Source: Ephemerocybe angulata (taxonomy: Eukaryota; Basidiomycota; Agaricomycetes; Agaricales; Psathyrellaceae). From it: a stretch of DNA of 24,540 bases. Position numbers and translations under genes: made by a program. The stretch lies in assembly GCA_013368325.1 (NCBI GenBank), contig JAACJK010000076.1, forward strand, positions 1 through 24,540, written 5' to 3'. Under the pieces are notes generated by a model, which was given only the letters and a program-made list of their open reading frames with translations, did no database searches and was not told the DNA's origin. The stretch's first letter is position 1. Each line of letters begins with the position of its first letter. Positions 1-10,900 of the stretch are shown in pieces.

Positions 1-710
1 AGCCGGCCCGTCCCATCCCTTTCTACAACGGTCCTCGCTCCCTTCCTTCTTCCCCTGCATCCTACCTTCTCCCCCCTTTCCTAATCAGCTTCCTTTTATG
101 CGTTGGTACGTATTCCTGCATTCAAATGTCCCTCCTTCATCATCTCCTTAATTAATCCTAGCTACACATACTATAGTCTCTAGCTTTATTAGCCTTGTGC
201 AGCCCGCCCCACGCGCATAATCCTCTTCTTCCCGTCCTCGAGGTTAGTCCTATCGCGCTGCAGCCTTGCGTGAATGTAATCCACGTCGCAACCACCGTAA
301 ATTTGGGACGGATATGGTATAACAAAAAGGTGGTGCCGATATAGTATAAAAAAGAGTGTGAAACATCAACTTCAAAAGCGGCGAAGTAGAGAGCGTACTA
401 AGTAGCGTAACCAATAAATGAGCGTGAAACCCCAACATGACAACCCCCGAAGTAGTACGGGTCCAAATGGAGGCATAGATATAGATAATTAGAGTAGGAA
501 GTCGCTGAAAGGAGTGGAAAGTGGATGTCCCATATAAGGGTCGTCTCGAAATAGTGGTCCATAAGACTGATGTAATTATACTGAGAAATCACTGGAAAGA
601 GTGGATGGTCGAGGACCCATATTCGGTACCTCTCCAAATATTGTTCAAACGGGTATCTTGTGCATCGCCTGCGCATTCCTATGTCCTCCGTCACCTCCGT
701 TATACCCTCC
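1..710. other. Intergenic region downstream of the minus-strand gene
   Basis: No convincing gene is seen. The sequence holds a short imperfect tandem duplication of a 27-bp AT-rich unit at 311-337 and 338-364, about three mismatches over the first 19 bases. A degenerate direct repeat (GAAAGGAGTGG / GAAAGAGTGG, each followed by a CCATAT motif) lies around 505-535 and 590-625. It probably includes the 3' untranslated region of the gene ending at 711. Open frames that cross this stretch on the plus strand run on as the antisense of that gene. Confidence 0.4.
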
Positions 711-2189
711 TCAGTCGACGTTCATCGCATCCCCGCGCTCCCCTGCCTCAGCTGCGTCATCGCCTCCACCTTCCCCTTCCACTCCGTGCACGTCCTCGTC
801 GTCGGAGTCGGGGAGGTCCGGTAACATCTCCCCCTCCTCCAACTCCCCTCCACTTACAGCCTCTGCACTGTCGTCCTCACCTTCATTGCCTTCTACATCC
901 CCACCTCCCTCTCCTTCCCCATCCGCCTCGCCCTCAGCCGCGCCATCCCCATCGCCTTCGCCTCCTCCTACCGTGGAACTTCCATCGCTTCCTTCAACTT
1001 CAATGATCTCTCCTTCTTCGTTCCCGACCTCAGTTTCCGTCACCGGTGCGAATACGGGCGCAGGAACGCGCTCGCGACTGTCCTCGCTCCTTCGAGTTCT
1101 CTTCGTCCCATGCGCGTCTCCACACACCTCCTCCTCTGTGAGATATAACCTCTTCCGACGCGGTGTCCTATTCAACGCCACAAGTGCCATCGTCATCCTC
1201 GTGGTGCGTTCGGACTCCTGTGTAGATGTTAATGACCCTGGACACAGTCCGACGAATGTCCTCTCACCTTTCTTATCGTATTATCCAGAAGCGTCAGACC
1301 ACGCAACTGCAAGAGGATGCGCATGCGTTGCCCTTTGATGGGTACGCCAACGCAAGAGAAAGCGACCTCGACTACGTCTCCCACCTTGAATACGCTGGGT
1401 TCGCAAGGGCCGTAACTGCGGTTGTGCCGGTCAGCGAGAGTACTCCTCACGGAGGGAACGGTACTCACGTTGTAGACCCGTTAGCGACCGCTCGTACGCA
1501 GTACTCCACGACGTTGTCGGCCGCGTGGATGAATTCGTCGGGTTTGCAGCTTCCGGAGGACGTCGAAGGGGTCCACCCCGGGAGAAATGCCTGGTTCTTC
1601 TCGTACGGCACGAGAGCCCTGTCCGTGAAGTACCGCGAATGCACCTCCAGCGACTGTGCCCTTCGTATGGGATAAACTCGATCTGGTCTACTTCCCTGTC
1701 GCGCGCGTGCTGGGCGAAGGCGTCGTGGACCGTCTGAAGCTTGTCCATGTATGCGTCATATTCGCTTGACCCGAATCCAGTGACCTTGACGTGCTGTCTG
1801 AGGTTCCTTATCCTGGATAGGCCTTTAGACCGAGGAGACGATACACTGTACTGGGGGTCAGTGCCCTTGACGGATTGCAGAGCTGCGTAGGGACTTACGG
1901 CGACTCCGTGAAGGGTGGTAATAGTTTACCGCACATAACTCCCTGCACTTTGAACACGACCTCGTCCTCCCCGTCCATGATACGAGTCGAAGGTGGGTAC
2001 TGATGTCCATCAGGCGCATTTTGTCGATCTGGAGGCTTAATATTAGTCGTGTCCCTCTACGGTCGTAGCGGGGGGCGTACAGACCTCTGCCTGCGCCAGG
2101 CTCACGAAGCCGTCTGCGATCGTCTGCAGCTGTCCTTTCCCGATGTCGCCCAACAGCCGGGCTGATTGGACACTTGGGTTAGTAGACAT
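711..2189 (-). CDS. Five-exon gene for a lineage-restricted fungal protein of unknown function, about 426 aa
   Basis: Exons on the minus strand are 2189-2085, 2035-1930, 1882-1469, 1415-1268 and 1217-711. The introns are 49, 47, 53 and 50 bp with donors GTCTGT, GTAAAC, GTGAGT and GTGAGA. The first intron has a good ACTAAT branch site. The protein starts MSTNPSVQSARLLGDIGKGQ. It contains an aromatic/acidic middle part (YMDKLQTVHDAF, REVDQIEFIPYE, DEFIHAADNVVEYC), then a conserved-looking block (VFKVGDVVEV, PIKGQRMRILLQLRGLTLLD), a basic KRTRR stretch and a long Asp/Glu/Gly-rich tail. The FKVGDVVEV...LRGLTLLD block resembles unnamed Agaricomycete proteins I have seen; no enzymatic motif is visible. 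Exon 3 needs one frame change near 1659-1661, at a GGG run on the coding strand, to stay open, and possibly a compensating pair at 1576-1579 and 1543-1545. With these changes the phases of all five exons agree. Function unknown. Confidence 0.72.
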
Positions 2190-3054
2190 CGTCGGCCATC
2201 TGTATTGTACTCACTGGCTTTGTCGACATCGTACTGGTGTTCATTTGATGCGGGTGAATACGATGGGTAGGGTTATGGGGTCTCGACTTTGCCGTTCATC
2301 AGTTTTATATCAGATCGATACTGTTTCGATGCTTTAGCCTTTGTCTAATATGGTGTCATGTCTCCATCGTACACGCACCTCCTAGTGGCAGCTAGTGGCA
2401 CCCGCCCCGTATTCCGATCTCCATGCGCACCCCCAACCGCTTTCATCACCCCTCCGATGCATCTAAGTGCCTGCGGTCTGAGTAAGGAGTACCATCGGCG
2501 CAAGTACCATGCTGTCGCTGCGCTTCAGATCCTATCGTCGCCTGTTAATCGCTTCGTTCTTTTTAATTCCCCATATTGCTCTGCGTGGGGATGGACGTTG
2601 GTACCCCAGAAATATAGAGTGTGAGGGACGGATACATGCAGGGGCGCGGCGCCCTCGCCTGCCCGGTCCACGATCCCTGATCTTAGACTTATCTTTGATC
2701 AGATAAATAATCGGAGATCTCCGGGGGCATGTGATGTTGGTCTCGTGTCCAGGTACGACCCTGGCATGACGATGGAATCTGTCTTTGACGACCTCTTCTC
2801 TTCGGATGCGCACCCTCTATCCGCAAATTGTAGCTCGTCTGAATTTGGGGCTGGTAAGTTGCTGCTAGGCGCCCACATTTCCCTTTTGATTTCTTCGTGA
2901 CACCATGTGGATAGCTTCCTCGATGGAGGACCAGCATGTGTTCCTCGGCTTTCCCAATGCTACGGGGGGTTCTGTCTTTCCTGGCGACCTATAACTTGTT
3001 CGCTTGTTCGTTTTGGATCCCCCCTCGGCCATCTACCTGACCTTCGGTTTTACG
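2190..3054. other. Divergent intergenic region
   Basis: This 865-bp stretch separates the start of the minus-strand gene (2189) from the start of the plus-strand gene (3055), so it should hold both promoters. Apart from the TATA-like site near 2303 and a tiny direct repeat (CTAGTGGCA twice, about 2382-2399), no structured feature or credible reading frame stands out. Short open frames here lack splice context and protein-like composition. Confidence 0.4.
2303..2309 (-). promoter_or_regulatory. Possible TATA box of the minus-strand gene starting at 2189
   Basis: The minus strand reads TATAAAA about 115 bp upstream of the start codon at 2189. Distance and sequence fit a fungal TATA element, but a match this short can arise by chance. 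Confidence 0.3.
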
Positions 3055-6000
3055 ATGTCTACCAAACCGTCTTACGCTGAAGTTGCTTCGCGATCTCCGT
3101 CCCCTACCTCTCGGTCTCCGTCGCCTGTGCACATTCCTAGTACTCCCACTCCCCGAGGAAAGCGTAAGGATGGAGCCTCCAACGTGAAGGCGGAAACTCC
3201 CCGCACCCCCAAACCGGCCAAGGCTGATGCATCTCCGAGCAAGCGGTGAGTTCAATTGGCCTCCGCTTGTCTGCACCCCCACCTGATATGCTGCCTTGTA
3301 GCTCTAGTTCGTCTGGATTGTGCGTAGACTCGTCGCGTCTCTTACAGCCCTGTGGCTCTAACGTCCTTTGTTTATTGTCTCAAGTGTCACCAAGTTCAAA
3401 GCCGATGGGAGTACAGTCGAGGTTGAAGTCGACACCGCCTCAGACGACGACTCCGGGCAAGACGCGTATGTTCTCACCCACCCCTCTCTACCCTTGTTTC
3501 CTGACCTTTGGGTGTAGAGGTGTAGGGATGGATCCCAGCGACTCCATGTATTCGGGGAGGGCGTCAAAGAATCGCATTGAACCGGCGGCCCCCTCGATTA
3601 TCGAAAACTCGAGCCACGGCGGCTCGAAGAGCCTCCTCGCGCGTTAGAGCCGGTGAACCCCCTGCTTCAGGCAACTCTGGAGAACGATCGAGGACCCAAG
3701 AGACCACTCGCGGCAGGAAGTCCAAGGCGTCCTCCAGTAAGCTCGCGGATGTTGTCCCTCCATCCGAAGTCATGGTCGAAGACGTTCCTTCAACCAGTAC
3801 CAAGAGGTGTGATTCCTGTCCTCCTTCGTACACCTCACATTAACCCTACTTGCAGTAAGCGCCATCGCGCCCAGAACTCCGTCGTGCTCTCCGCCAATGA
3901 GGACACCAGCGACCATGACGCGTCTAAAAAGCGGTGCGTCGTCGAGTTCACAGCGCTTTATTAATTGATGTTCACCCGCATGAACTGCAGCAGGAAACGC
4001 GTTCGCTTGGCCACGGATACTCCCCAGCATGTGCCATCTGACGACGAAGCTATGCCTGGGCAACTGGAGCAGTGCGTATAATTTAATGGTACTATCGGTC
4101 GGCGACACCCACGCTCATTGTCGTTCCCTTAGCTGTTCTTCCGACATGGACGCGGAGCAGGGCCCTGTAGCTGCTCAGCTATCCGATGACGACATGAGTG
4201 AAGGCGAGGCAGACTTGTCGCCTTTGACGGATATCGACATGGAAGAAGGAGAGGTTGATGCCGTTTCGTTCTCGGCTGAGCAGGATGTCGAGCTCCAGGA
4301 CGCGGCCTCTGCCTCGAGCGACGCCGATGCCGACGAAGGAGACGAGGAGGGTTCGGCTTATGGGCGCGGCTACGTGGAAGACGACGCCGTCATGTCTGAT
4401 GGAGAGAATGTGGGGGAAGGTCGGGAAAGTAGTACGGGGGTCGCGCGAGCGCCATGTCATCCCCGCCAGGACCTCATGATGTACCTTTGCACGACAACGA
4501 GACCGTCGGCTACGATTTGGATGACCCCTTCATGTCAGTTGAACACTCTGCACGCCATTGCCCGTATACTGACATGTCTTCCAGTGATGATGGTCCAGTC
4601 GCACCCGGACAATCGGCGGATTTTGAAAGTCCTACAGACGATGAGGACGGAGACCGCCACCACGACGGACCTGCCCCCGGCCAATCCTCCCTCCGTGTCC
4701 GAACATGGAGAGGGGTGTGGAGGCGATGACGAAGCCGTTCACGAAGCATCCATATCGGGGTACGTCTCCTACTCTCCGCTGTCTGTCGTGCCCGTATCCG
4801 TAGTAACAGTGCCATCTAGCGACTCTGCGTCATACCAAGGCTCCGAAGATGAAGGTGGCCAGCGACGCTGCTTCCGTATATGCTCTCCCCTTGACGCAGC
4901 CTCGCCCATGGAAGACTCCAGGTGGAGGTCCCTCACTCCGTCCTGCGAGTAGCTACGATGAGCCGTCGTCACCCGCGACAGCTCCCCTTCTCGAGCACCA
5001 GGCAATATCTACGACGCGGCCTCAGCGGAACAAAAACACCAAGCCATCCGTTCCCGATCCAGGTGCCCGTTCGTCCCTTTTCTTTACTTTCGGGTTGTGT
5101 TATGACTTATCATCGTTTATTTTCGTAGAATCCACCGTGAAGCCGAAGCCCTCTGTTTCGCAGCCTTCGTCCACGGCACATGTGACTCCTGCGACCTCCG
5201 TCGAAGTGCTGGAGGCCAAGTCGAGTCAGTCAACTCCTCCTGCGAACGCTGTATCCTCAAAGTCGTCACCCGCCTCAGCGCGCCGTGTACGCTCCACAGG
5301 CTCATCAAGGAAGGACACCAAATCCGCCACGACCGCTGACCACGCTCCGCCTTCCACCGATAAACAGGTTGGACGTTCTTCGCGACGTCGCAAAGCCGAC
5401 AACAAGGAGAGCAACGAAGCGGGTAGTACACCAGACTCCCATGCCAAAGACCCAGCATCCTCACGGCTTCCCACTGATTCGGTCGATGTACCTGAGAACA
5501 ACCGTAACACAGAAAGCGCACAGTCACCCGACGGCGATCGACGGTCGTCCTCGACTCGTACGACGTCCCAGCCCGTCGATTCGTCTCCCTCCCCCCATCC
5601 ACGCCGCGATAAGTCCACGAAGTCGAAACCCCTCGCCCTCCACCGTCTTCGTCTGCTCCCAGTCAGGATGTCAAGCCAAAGCCGATCAGGTCGAAGGAGC
5701 CTTCTGCATCGTCCGCGCCGTCTGCCACCCGTCAAGTCGATAAGTCCAAGCCAACAGTCACCTCGCCTTCTGCTCCGGTTCCCTCCCTCAACCAGGGTAC
5801 AACGCCCACTCTTGTATCTTCACCCCCTCCTCCGCCATCCACCCCTCGTCCCAAGTCGTCAAGGTCCGGTGCCAGTGCAACGCCGACGTCCGCTGATCAA
5901 GTGTCCACTGCGACATCCGCCGCCACACCCGCCCATGTTTCCGCCATCTCGCTCGACAAGAAATCTGCCTCAAAGTCAGCTGCCAAGAAGAGAACCACCA

Positions 6001-7692
6001 GCGGAAGAGGGTCGACGTCTACTCCCGATGTGGCTGCGTCCTCTCCAGCTGTCACCTCACGAGAGAAGAAGTCTACTTCGAACACGACCGTGTCCTCCGG
6101 ACTGTCGAAGCCTGACCCCGAGCAACCCGTCAGCATCGTCTCCGCAGGGAAACAGAAAGCGTCGTCCCGTACCCCTGCCGCGCGCCCGTCTAAGGCGTCG
6201 GACCCCACGGCTTCGGTAGTTCGAGGATCGAGCCGCAAAGCAGCCTCTGGTAGCTCCCGTTCTGGTAAACGGTCCGCACCTGTCGATGCAGTCAAGCCGC
6301 CTGGCGACTCCGTTCACGAGGCTGGCGAGCAAGGAGAATCCTCTGAGCCCGTCGCTGGTTCTGCAGTTGAGGCGGGCGGAGGGTCCGAGGATGCCAAGCC
6401 ACCTGTGCGCTCGACTCCGGTCGTGCAAAAGTCCGAGGCGGGCGGAGGATCAGAGGACGCCAAGCCGGCTGTCAGCTCTACCCCGGTCGTGCAGAAACCC
6501 AACGCCGCTCGTTCCTTCAAGTCTATGTTCAAGGAGCGGAATCCGGCTGTACCAGGTCGCGCACTCGCGGGCGCGTATTTCAACAAGGCTCGCACACCTC
6601 CCGAAACCTGTCAGGTCATGGACGAAGCTCTGCAAGACCCGGCCCTGAAGAAAACGTACGAAGACTTAGATCCTGTATGGTTCGTCCTGTTCGTTGAAAG
6701 ATAGGTGGTATAAACGACTTACCAGCTCTATCGGCGGTTTACAGGTCGGGCAAGTTTCAATTGTGGACGGATGTAGCCGGGAAGGGTACTTATTCATTCA
6801 GCAACTGGATTGACGACTGTCCTCTGCTCGACTACGAGTACGTTGCGATCGCTTCCGTCTGACCGCTCGCTTACCGTTCCTGTATATCCAGTTCAGCCAT
6901 AAACGCTATCGTCTTCAAGTCGCACAAGCAATTCCTCAATCCGTCTCGCGCATCCACGCAGAGTGTGTTGGTGCGCGAGCTCCCGCCGGGTACGAAGCTC
7001 CAGCTCTACACCAGCGATCGTAGAGTTGCAATCTGTCTGTCCGCGGTCCAGGCGACCCAGTCGTATATCACCGAGCCCTGCCCCGTCGGCGTCAAGCAGA
7101 AGAAGCTTCATGGCGTATTCCACAGTCAGGAGTTCGAGCGGATGGTAGGATTTGTCTGCTCCGCCTTTTCGAAGGAGCTTCTTGGTGCGCAGTTGGGGAT
7201 GGACGAGATGCAGTTCTGCTCAAAGTCTTTGTTCGGTGGTAAGATACTTCTAACCCTCGCATATATCGTACCTAACCTCGCATTTATGAAGACGGTGATG
7301 TTCCCGCCCCTAGAAGATATTCTCCCTCGAAACCGAGTCCGGCCACTGCCTCCGCGTCGGGGTCTACGTCTGCACCTGTTGGGGACTCGTTTAGCCTTGG
7401 CATCGAGGAAACCAGTACGTGTGCTTTCCCTTCTTCTCCACTTTATCTTGCCATATGCTGACGTGATAATATGTGTCCAGTTCCCGTTTACGATTGCACC
7501 GGGTTCGTTCTGGACCTCGAGCGTGACCTGGACAGGCTCGATCAGCTACCCCGGTGGGACGGTGAGATCCCCCGTAATTCGTTCGTTGTCGTCGCATACA
7601 CTTTGTCCGTGTTCCACGGAAAGAAGGGACAGTGGAAGGTTAGTTTCAATATTCGCTGGGTCATGCTTATCGGAAATGGCGAAGCGAGATGA
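3055..7692 (+). CDS. Intron-rich gene with a disordered N-terminal half and a folded C-terminal domain, unknown function
   Basis: The start ATG at 3055 opens MSTKPSYAEVASRSPSPTSR. Proposed exons are 3055-3245, 3302-3319 (micro-exon), 3385-3465, 3518-3806, 3856-3933, 3991-4071, 4133-4533, 4585-4759, 4820-5062, 5129-6679, 6745-6837, 6892-7238, 7292-7414 and 7481-7692. Introns are about 49-66 bp. The N-terminal half is Ser/Pro/Arg-rich with KR-type basic clusters, then strongly acidic (DMSEGEADLSPLTDIDMEEG), then Ser/Thr/Lys-rich with a tandem 22-residue repeat. The last five exons read cleanly. They encode an apparently folded domain with SGKFQLWTDVAGKGTYSFSN, LVRELPPGTKLQLYTSDRR and a beta-rich end (SFVVVAYTLSVF, WKVSFNIRWVMLIG). 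Its beta content could suit an OB-like fold, but I do not recognise the family. Frame continuity fails near 3545-3585, 4436-4440, 4680-4700, 4850-4890 and 5629-5632, so the N-terminal model is tentative. It sits 270 bp upstream of the Helitron transposase on the same strand. Confidence 0.65.
6369..6500 (+). repeat. Tandem duplication of a 66-bp unit inside the coding sequence
   Basis: Two adjacent 66-bp units (6369-6434 and 6435-6500) each encode 22 residues beginning EAGGGSEDAKP and ending STPVVQK plus one residue. The copies differ mostly at synonymous or conservative sites, so this is an in-frame internal duplication in the disordered region. Confidence 0.85.
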
Positions 7693-7962
7693 TATCGTGA
7701 ATCTTTTACCTCAGTAGCCTATCCAGTCGTGCCCTGATACTATATCGTCAACCCGCACTGTCCTGTATATCATAGCTTTCTATCACCTGTGGCAATGTAC
7801 AGAGATTAAACGTTTGTTTGTATATGTTATCACGTGAAGGCTTCGACTTGTGATTACACGTAATGGGACCGTTCTCCTGACTATGTACCCTTCTCTTTCG
7901 ACAGCCACGTCTCTCCTACCATACATCCTCAACGGTTGTATATACCCTACTTATCCTCTGAA
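7693..7962 (+). other. Spacer between the upstream gene and the Helitron Rep start
   Basis: An AT-richer 270-bp segment lies between the stop at 7690-7692 and the Rep ATG at 7963. It should carry the 3' end of the upstream gene and the Rep leader. A Helitron 5' end (TC after an A) could lie here, but several TC dinucleotides qualify and none is distinctive. Confidence 0.35.
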
Positions 7963-10900
7963 ATGCATATCGACACAACTCGCCCTGACGATGCGTTACC
8001 CGTTACCCGTGATTCTGGTGCCGCCTCCCTCTACGGAGGCGGCGCACATGTGCAGAGAAAGTTTACCTGGGCAGAGCTTGGGCCCTTTCTGGTGCAGAAT
8101 GACCTTGACGGTCCCGCCTACGTGTCTGGAACATACGAACTCGTCAGATATGCCCCTCGTGGATCGATCGGGAATATACTCGGCTCTCATGACGGTGCGT
8201 TTGAGCTGGATGTCCCCTTAGAACTCCTTCTTCCCCACCTCAACTTGACCGAGCTCAAGTCTGTCGCCAAAGTCCACGGGCTCAAACCGCAGCGAGGTCA
8301 ATCCAGGGAATCCATTGTCTCCGTCTTGCGCGAGCATGTCTGTGGTGGTTGTGAACCCCACACGTCCATTTTCACTTGCTCGTCGTCTCGGGCGGGTCAG
8401 CCCATTCCCCGACCAGAGTATATTAACGACGCTATCAGAAGCATTAAGAGCTTCACTCTCGACGAGATCCTAAAGTTCGCGAATATACCTTCCGATGTTC
8501 AGCCAACGTACGCGTCCGGAGCTCGACTGTTGGCACTGGATGTCGTCGAAGATGCTGGTACTAGAACAGGGACGACCATCCTGGGGGACTCTTTCGTGTG
8601 TCACGACGTTCCTTGGATGACGCTAGCCAAGAAAGGTACTAACGGCACTGTGGTCTGCCTGGCTAGTCTCCACGGTGTGGAGTTTCCTGTACGTACCTCA
8701 AAGGCTGGGGGAATACTGGAGCTTGGAAAACACGTGTGCGTAGACTGCCCGTCCTATCATGCCGTGTTCGTCCCCGTTATCAAGCCAAAGGCTGCGCAGA
8801 AACCCAGGGCTGCTGACGTTGAACCCCATACTGTGGTCCTGGTGCCAGAAGAAGATGAAAGGGTGTTTAAATATCCCCCGCCTCCGTTGACCAACGCCGA
8901 TAGACTGTCTATTGTTCGTGACTTCTGTGAGGACTTGCGACCCGAACATTTTGAAGAGTCTGGATGCGCGTCATGTGGGCAGTTGACCCTCCTGACTGAG
9001 CTTACGCCTCTCGAGTCGTTAGCGTGTTCGCTCGACCCCTTAGTGGAGCCCGGTCTAGCCAGACGCGAGCGCCATAGCTCGAAGGATCCAATTGAATATG
9101 AATCTGGGCCCATTCTAGATAAATCTCTAACCGCGATATGTCCTGTTTGTGTCGACGCACTCAACAACGGCCGACGACCCCATAATGCGCTTGCGAATGG
9201 ACTATGGGTAGGCCCTGTACCTAGTATCCTGGCCGATCTTACCTACGCTGAGCAGGTCTTGGTTGCCCGAATTCGAACTAACCGCTGCGTCGTTCGTGTC
9301 TCGTCTGCCCCCGGTCGACCGGCGCACTCAAAGATGATTGCTAACGCGATTTCATTTGCGTGTCCTACAATGAAAATTTATCACCAGCTGCCTCCTCCTC
9401 GGAGTGAGGTAGACGAGGTATTGGCCTTCATCTTCACTGGGGTCAACCCACCTGAAGAGGATGAGATCGTCAGGTCCCCGATGCTGGTGCGCCGTAACAA
9501 TGTCAAGAATGCTCTTGAATGGCTCAAGCTGAACCACGCCGACTATGCCGATTTACTGATTGACTACGAGACCCTAGGCACCTATCCTGAGCGCGGATCC
9601 GTCGTCAAAGTAGTTGTCAGAGCGTTGGAGGACGGCACGAATGTAGTCGCGTCGACGACGAGTGTTCATGACACCTTTGAAGACGATGGAACCACCAGCG
9701 GACCTTGCCCATTCACCGTGAATGGCCTGATCGGGAGCCGTCTTGATAGCATGTCTCTTGACGCCCGAAGGGCCGCAGCAACTAGGCATTTACGAACGGG
9801 GGATAGTACCGTCTTGGCTGTTGGCCATTCGGACACTCCCGAATCGAAGTATAACAATCCTCAACTATATCCACAGATCTACCCCTGGTTGTTTCCCTAC
9901 GGCTCGGGGGGGTTGGGTACTGCGAGACTGCATGGCAGGATGTCCGAGACGACTCAGAAGAAATGGATGCTCATGTACCATGACAAGAGGTTCCAGACGG
10001 AAACCCGCTTCATTATCGTCGCGTTCAACGATGAGCAGATTAAGGAAAGTAAAAACGGTAGTATTGTCTTAACTAGGCGCAGTAACTTCGCGTCCATCGC
10101 TTCAAGAGTACACAAGATTAACCCGGTAGTCATCAAGGACATCGCTACGAGACTGCAAGAAGGCGAGCGGGTCATCCCAGAGACGGAAGAGGAGAAGCTA
10201 TGCTTTTCTATAATGGACCAGATAGATCACGTTGGGAGTAGCGTCCACGGTTCTCTCGCTGGGAAGAAGAATATGAGAAGCGAGGTTTGGTCACTCATTG
10301 CGAACAGAGGTGCACCATCGTGGTTCATCACATTGTCACCTGCAGATAATAAGCACCCCATATGTATATATTGGGCGGATAAAAAAGTAGAATTTAACCC
10401 TGAGCTGAGAGAGTACATGGAGAGAGCCCGACTCGTCGCCCAAAACCCCGTGGCCGGGGCGCGCTTCTTCCACTTCATGGTCCTTCTGCTCATTAAGCAT
10501 CTTCTCAGATGGGGAGACCCGGAAGGTAGAGCCGGTATATTCGGTCATACAGCAGCCTATTACGGCACTGTAGAGCAGCAGGGGCGCATGACCTTACATT
10601 TGCATATGCTGGTATGGATAGTCTGTGCTCTGAGTCCTCAACAGGTAAGGGATCGGTTGATGGCTAAGGATAGCGAGTTCGTGAGCGAGCTCATATCCTA
10701 TCTCGAAGGAAGCCACACTGGCGACTTCTTCACCGGATCTTTGGAGGATATGAGCGCCAAGTTCTCTACTAAGCGCCAGCCTGCCCCTAAGTCGGATGTC
10801 AATGTTGAGGTCGCACCTGACGCGGATGACTCAGAGGAGATCGATCTTCTCGTCGAGCCGTTAATCGACGACTCTAAGTATCCGAGTGGACATGACGCAC

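Noticed and set aside
521..1675. Long plus-strand open frames rich in Pro, Ser, Arg and His
   Set aside because: They are antisense to the acidic tail and middle exons of the minus-strand gene; their composition is the mirror of GAG/GAC-rich coding on the other strand.
7936..7962. Rep starting at 7936
   Set aside because: That codon is TTG; the first ATG in frame is at 7963 and is the likelier eukaryotic start.
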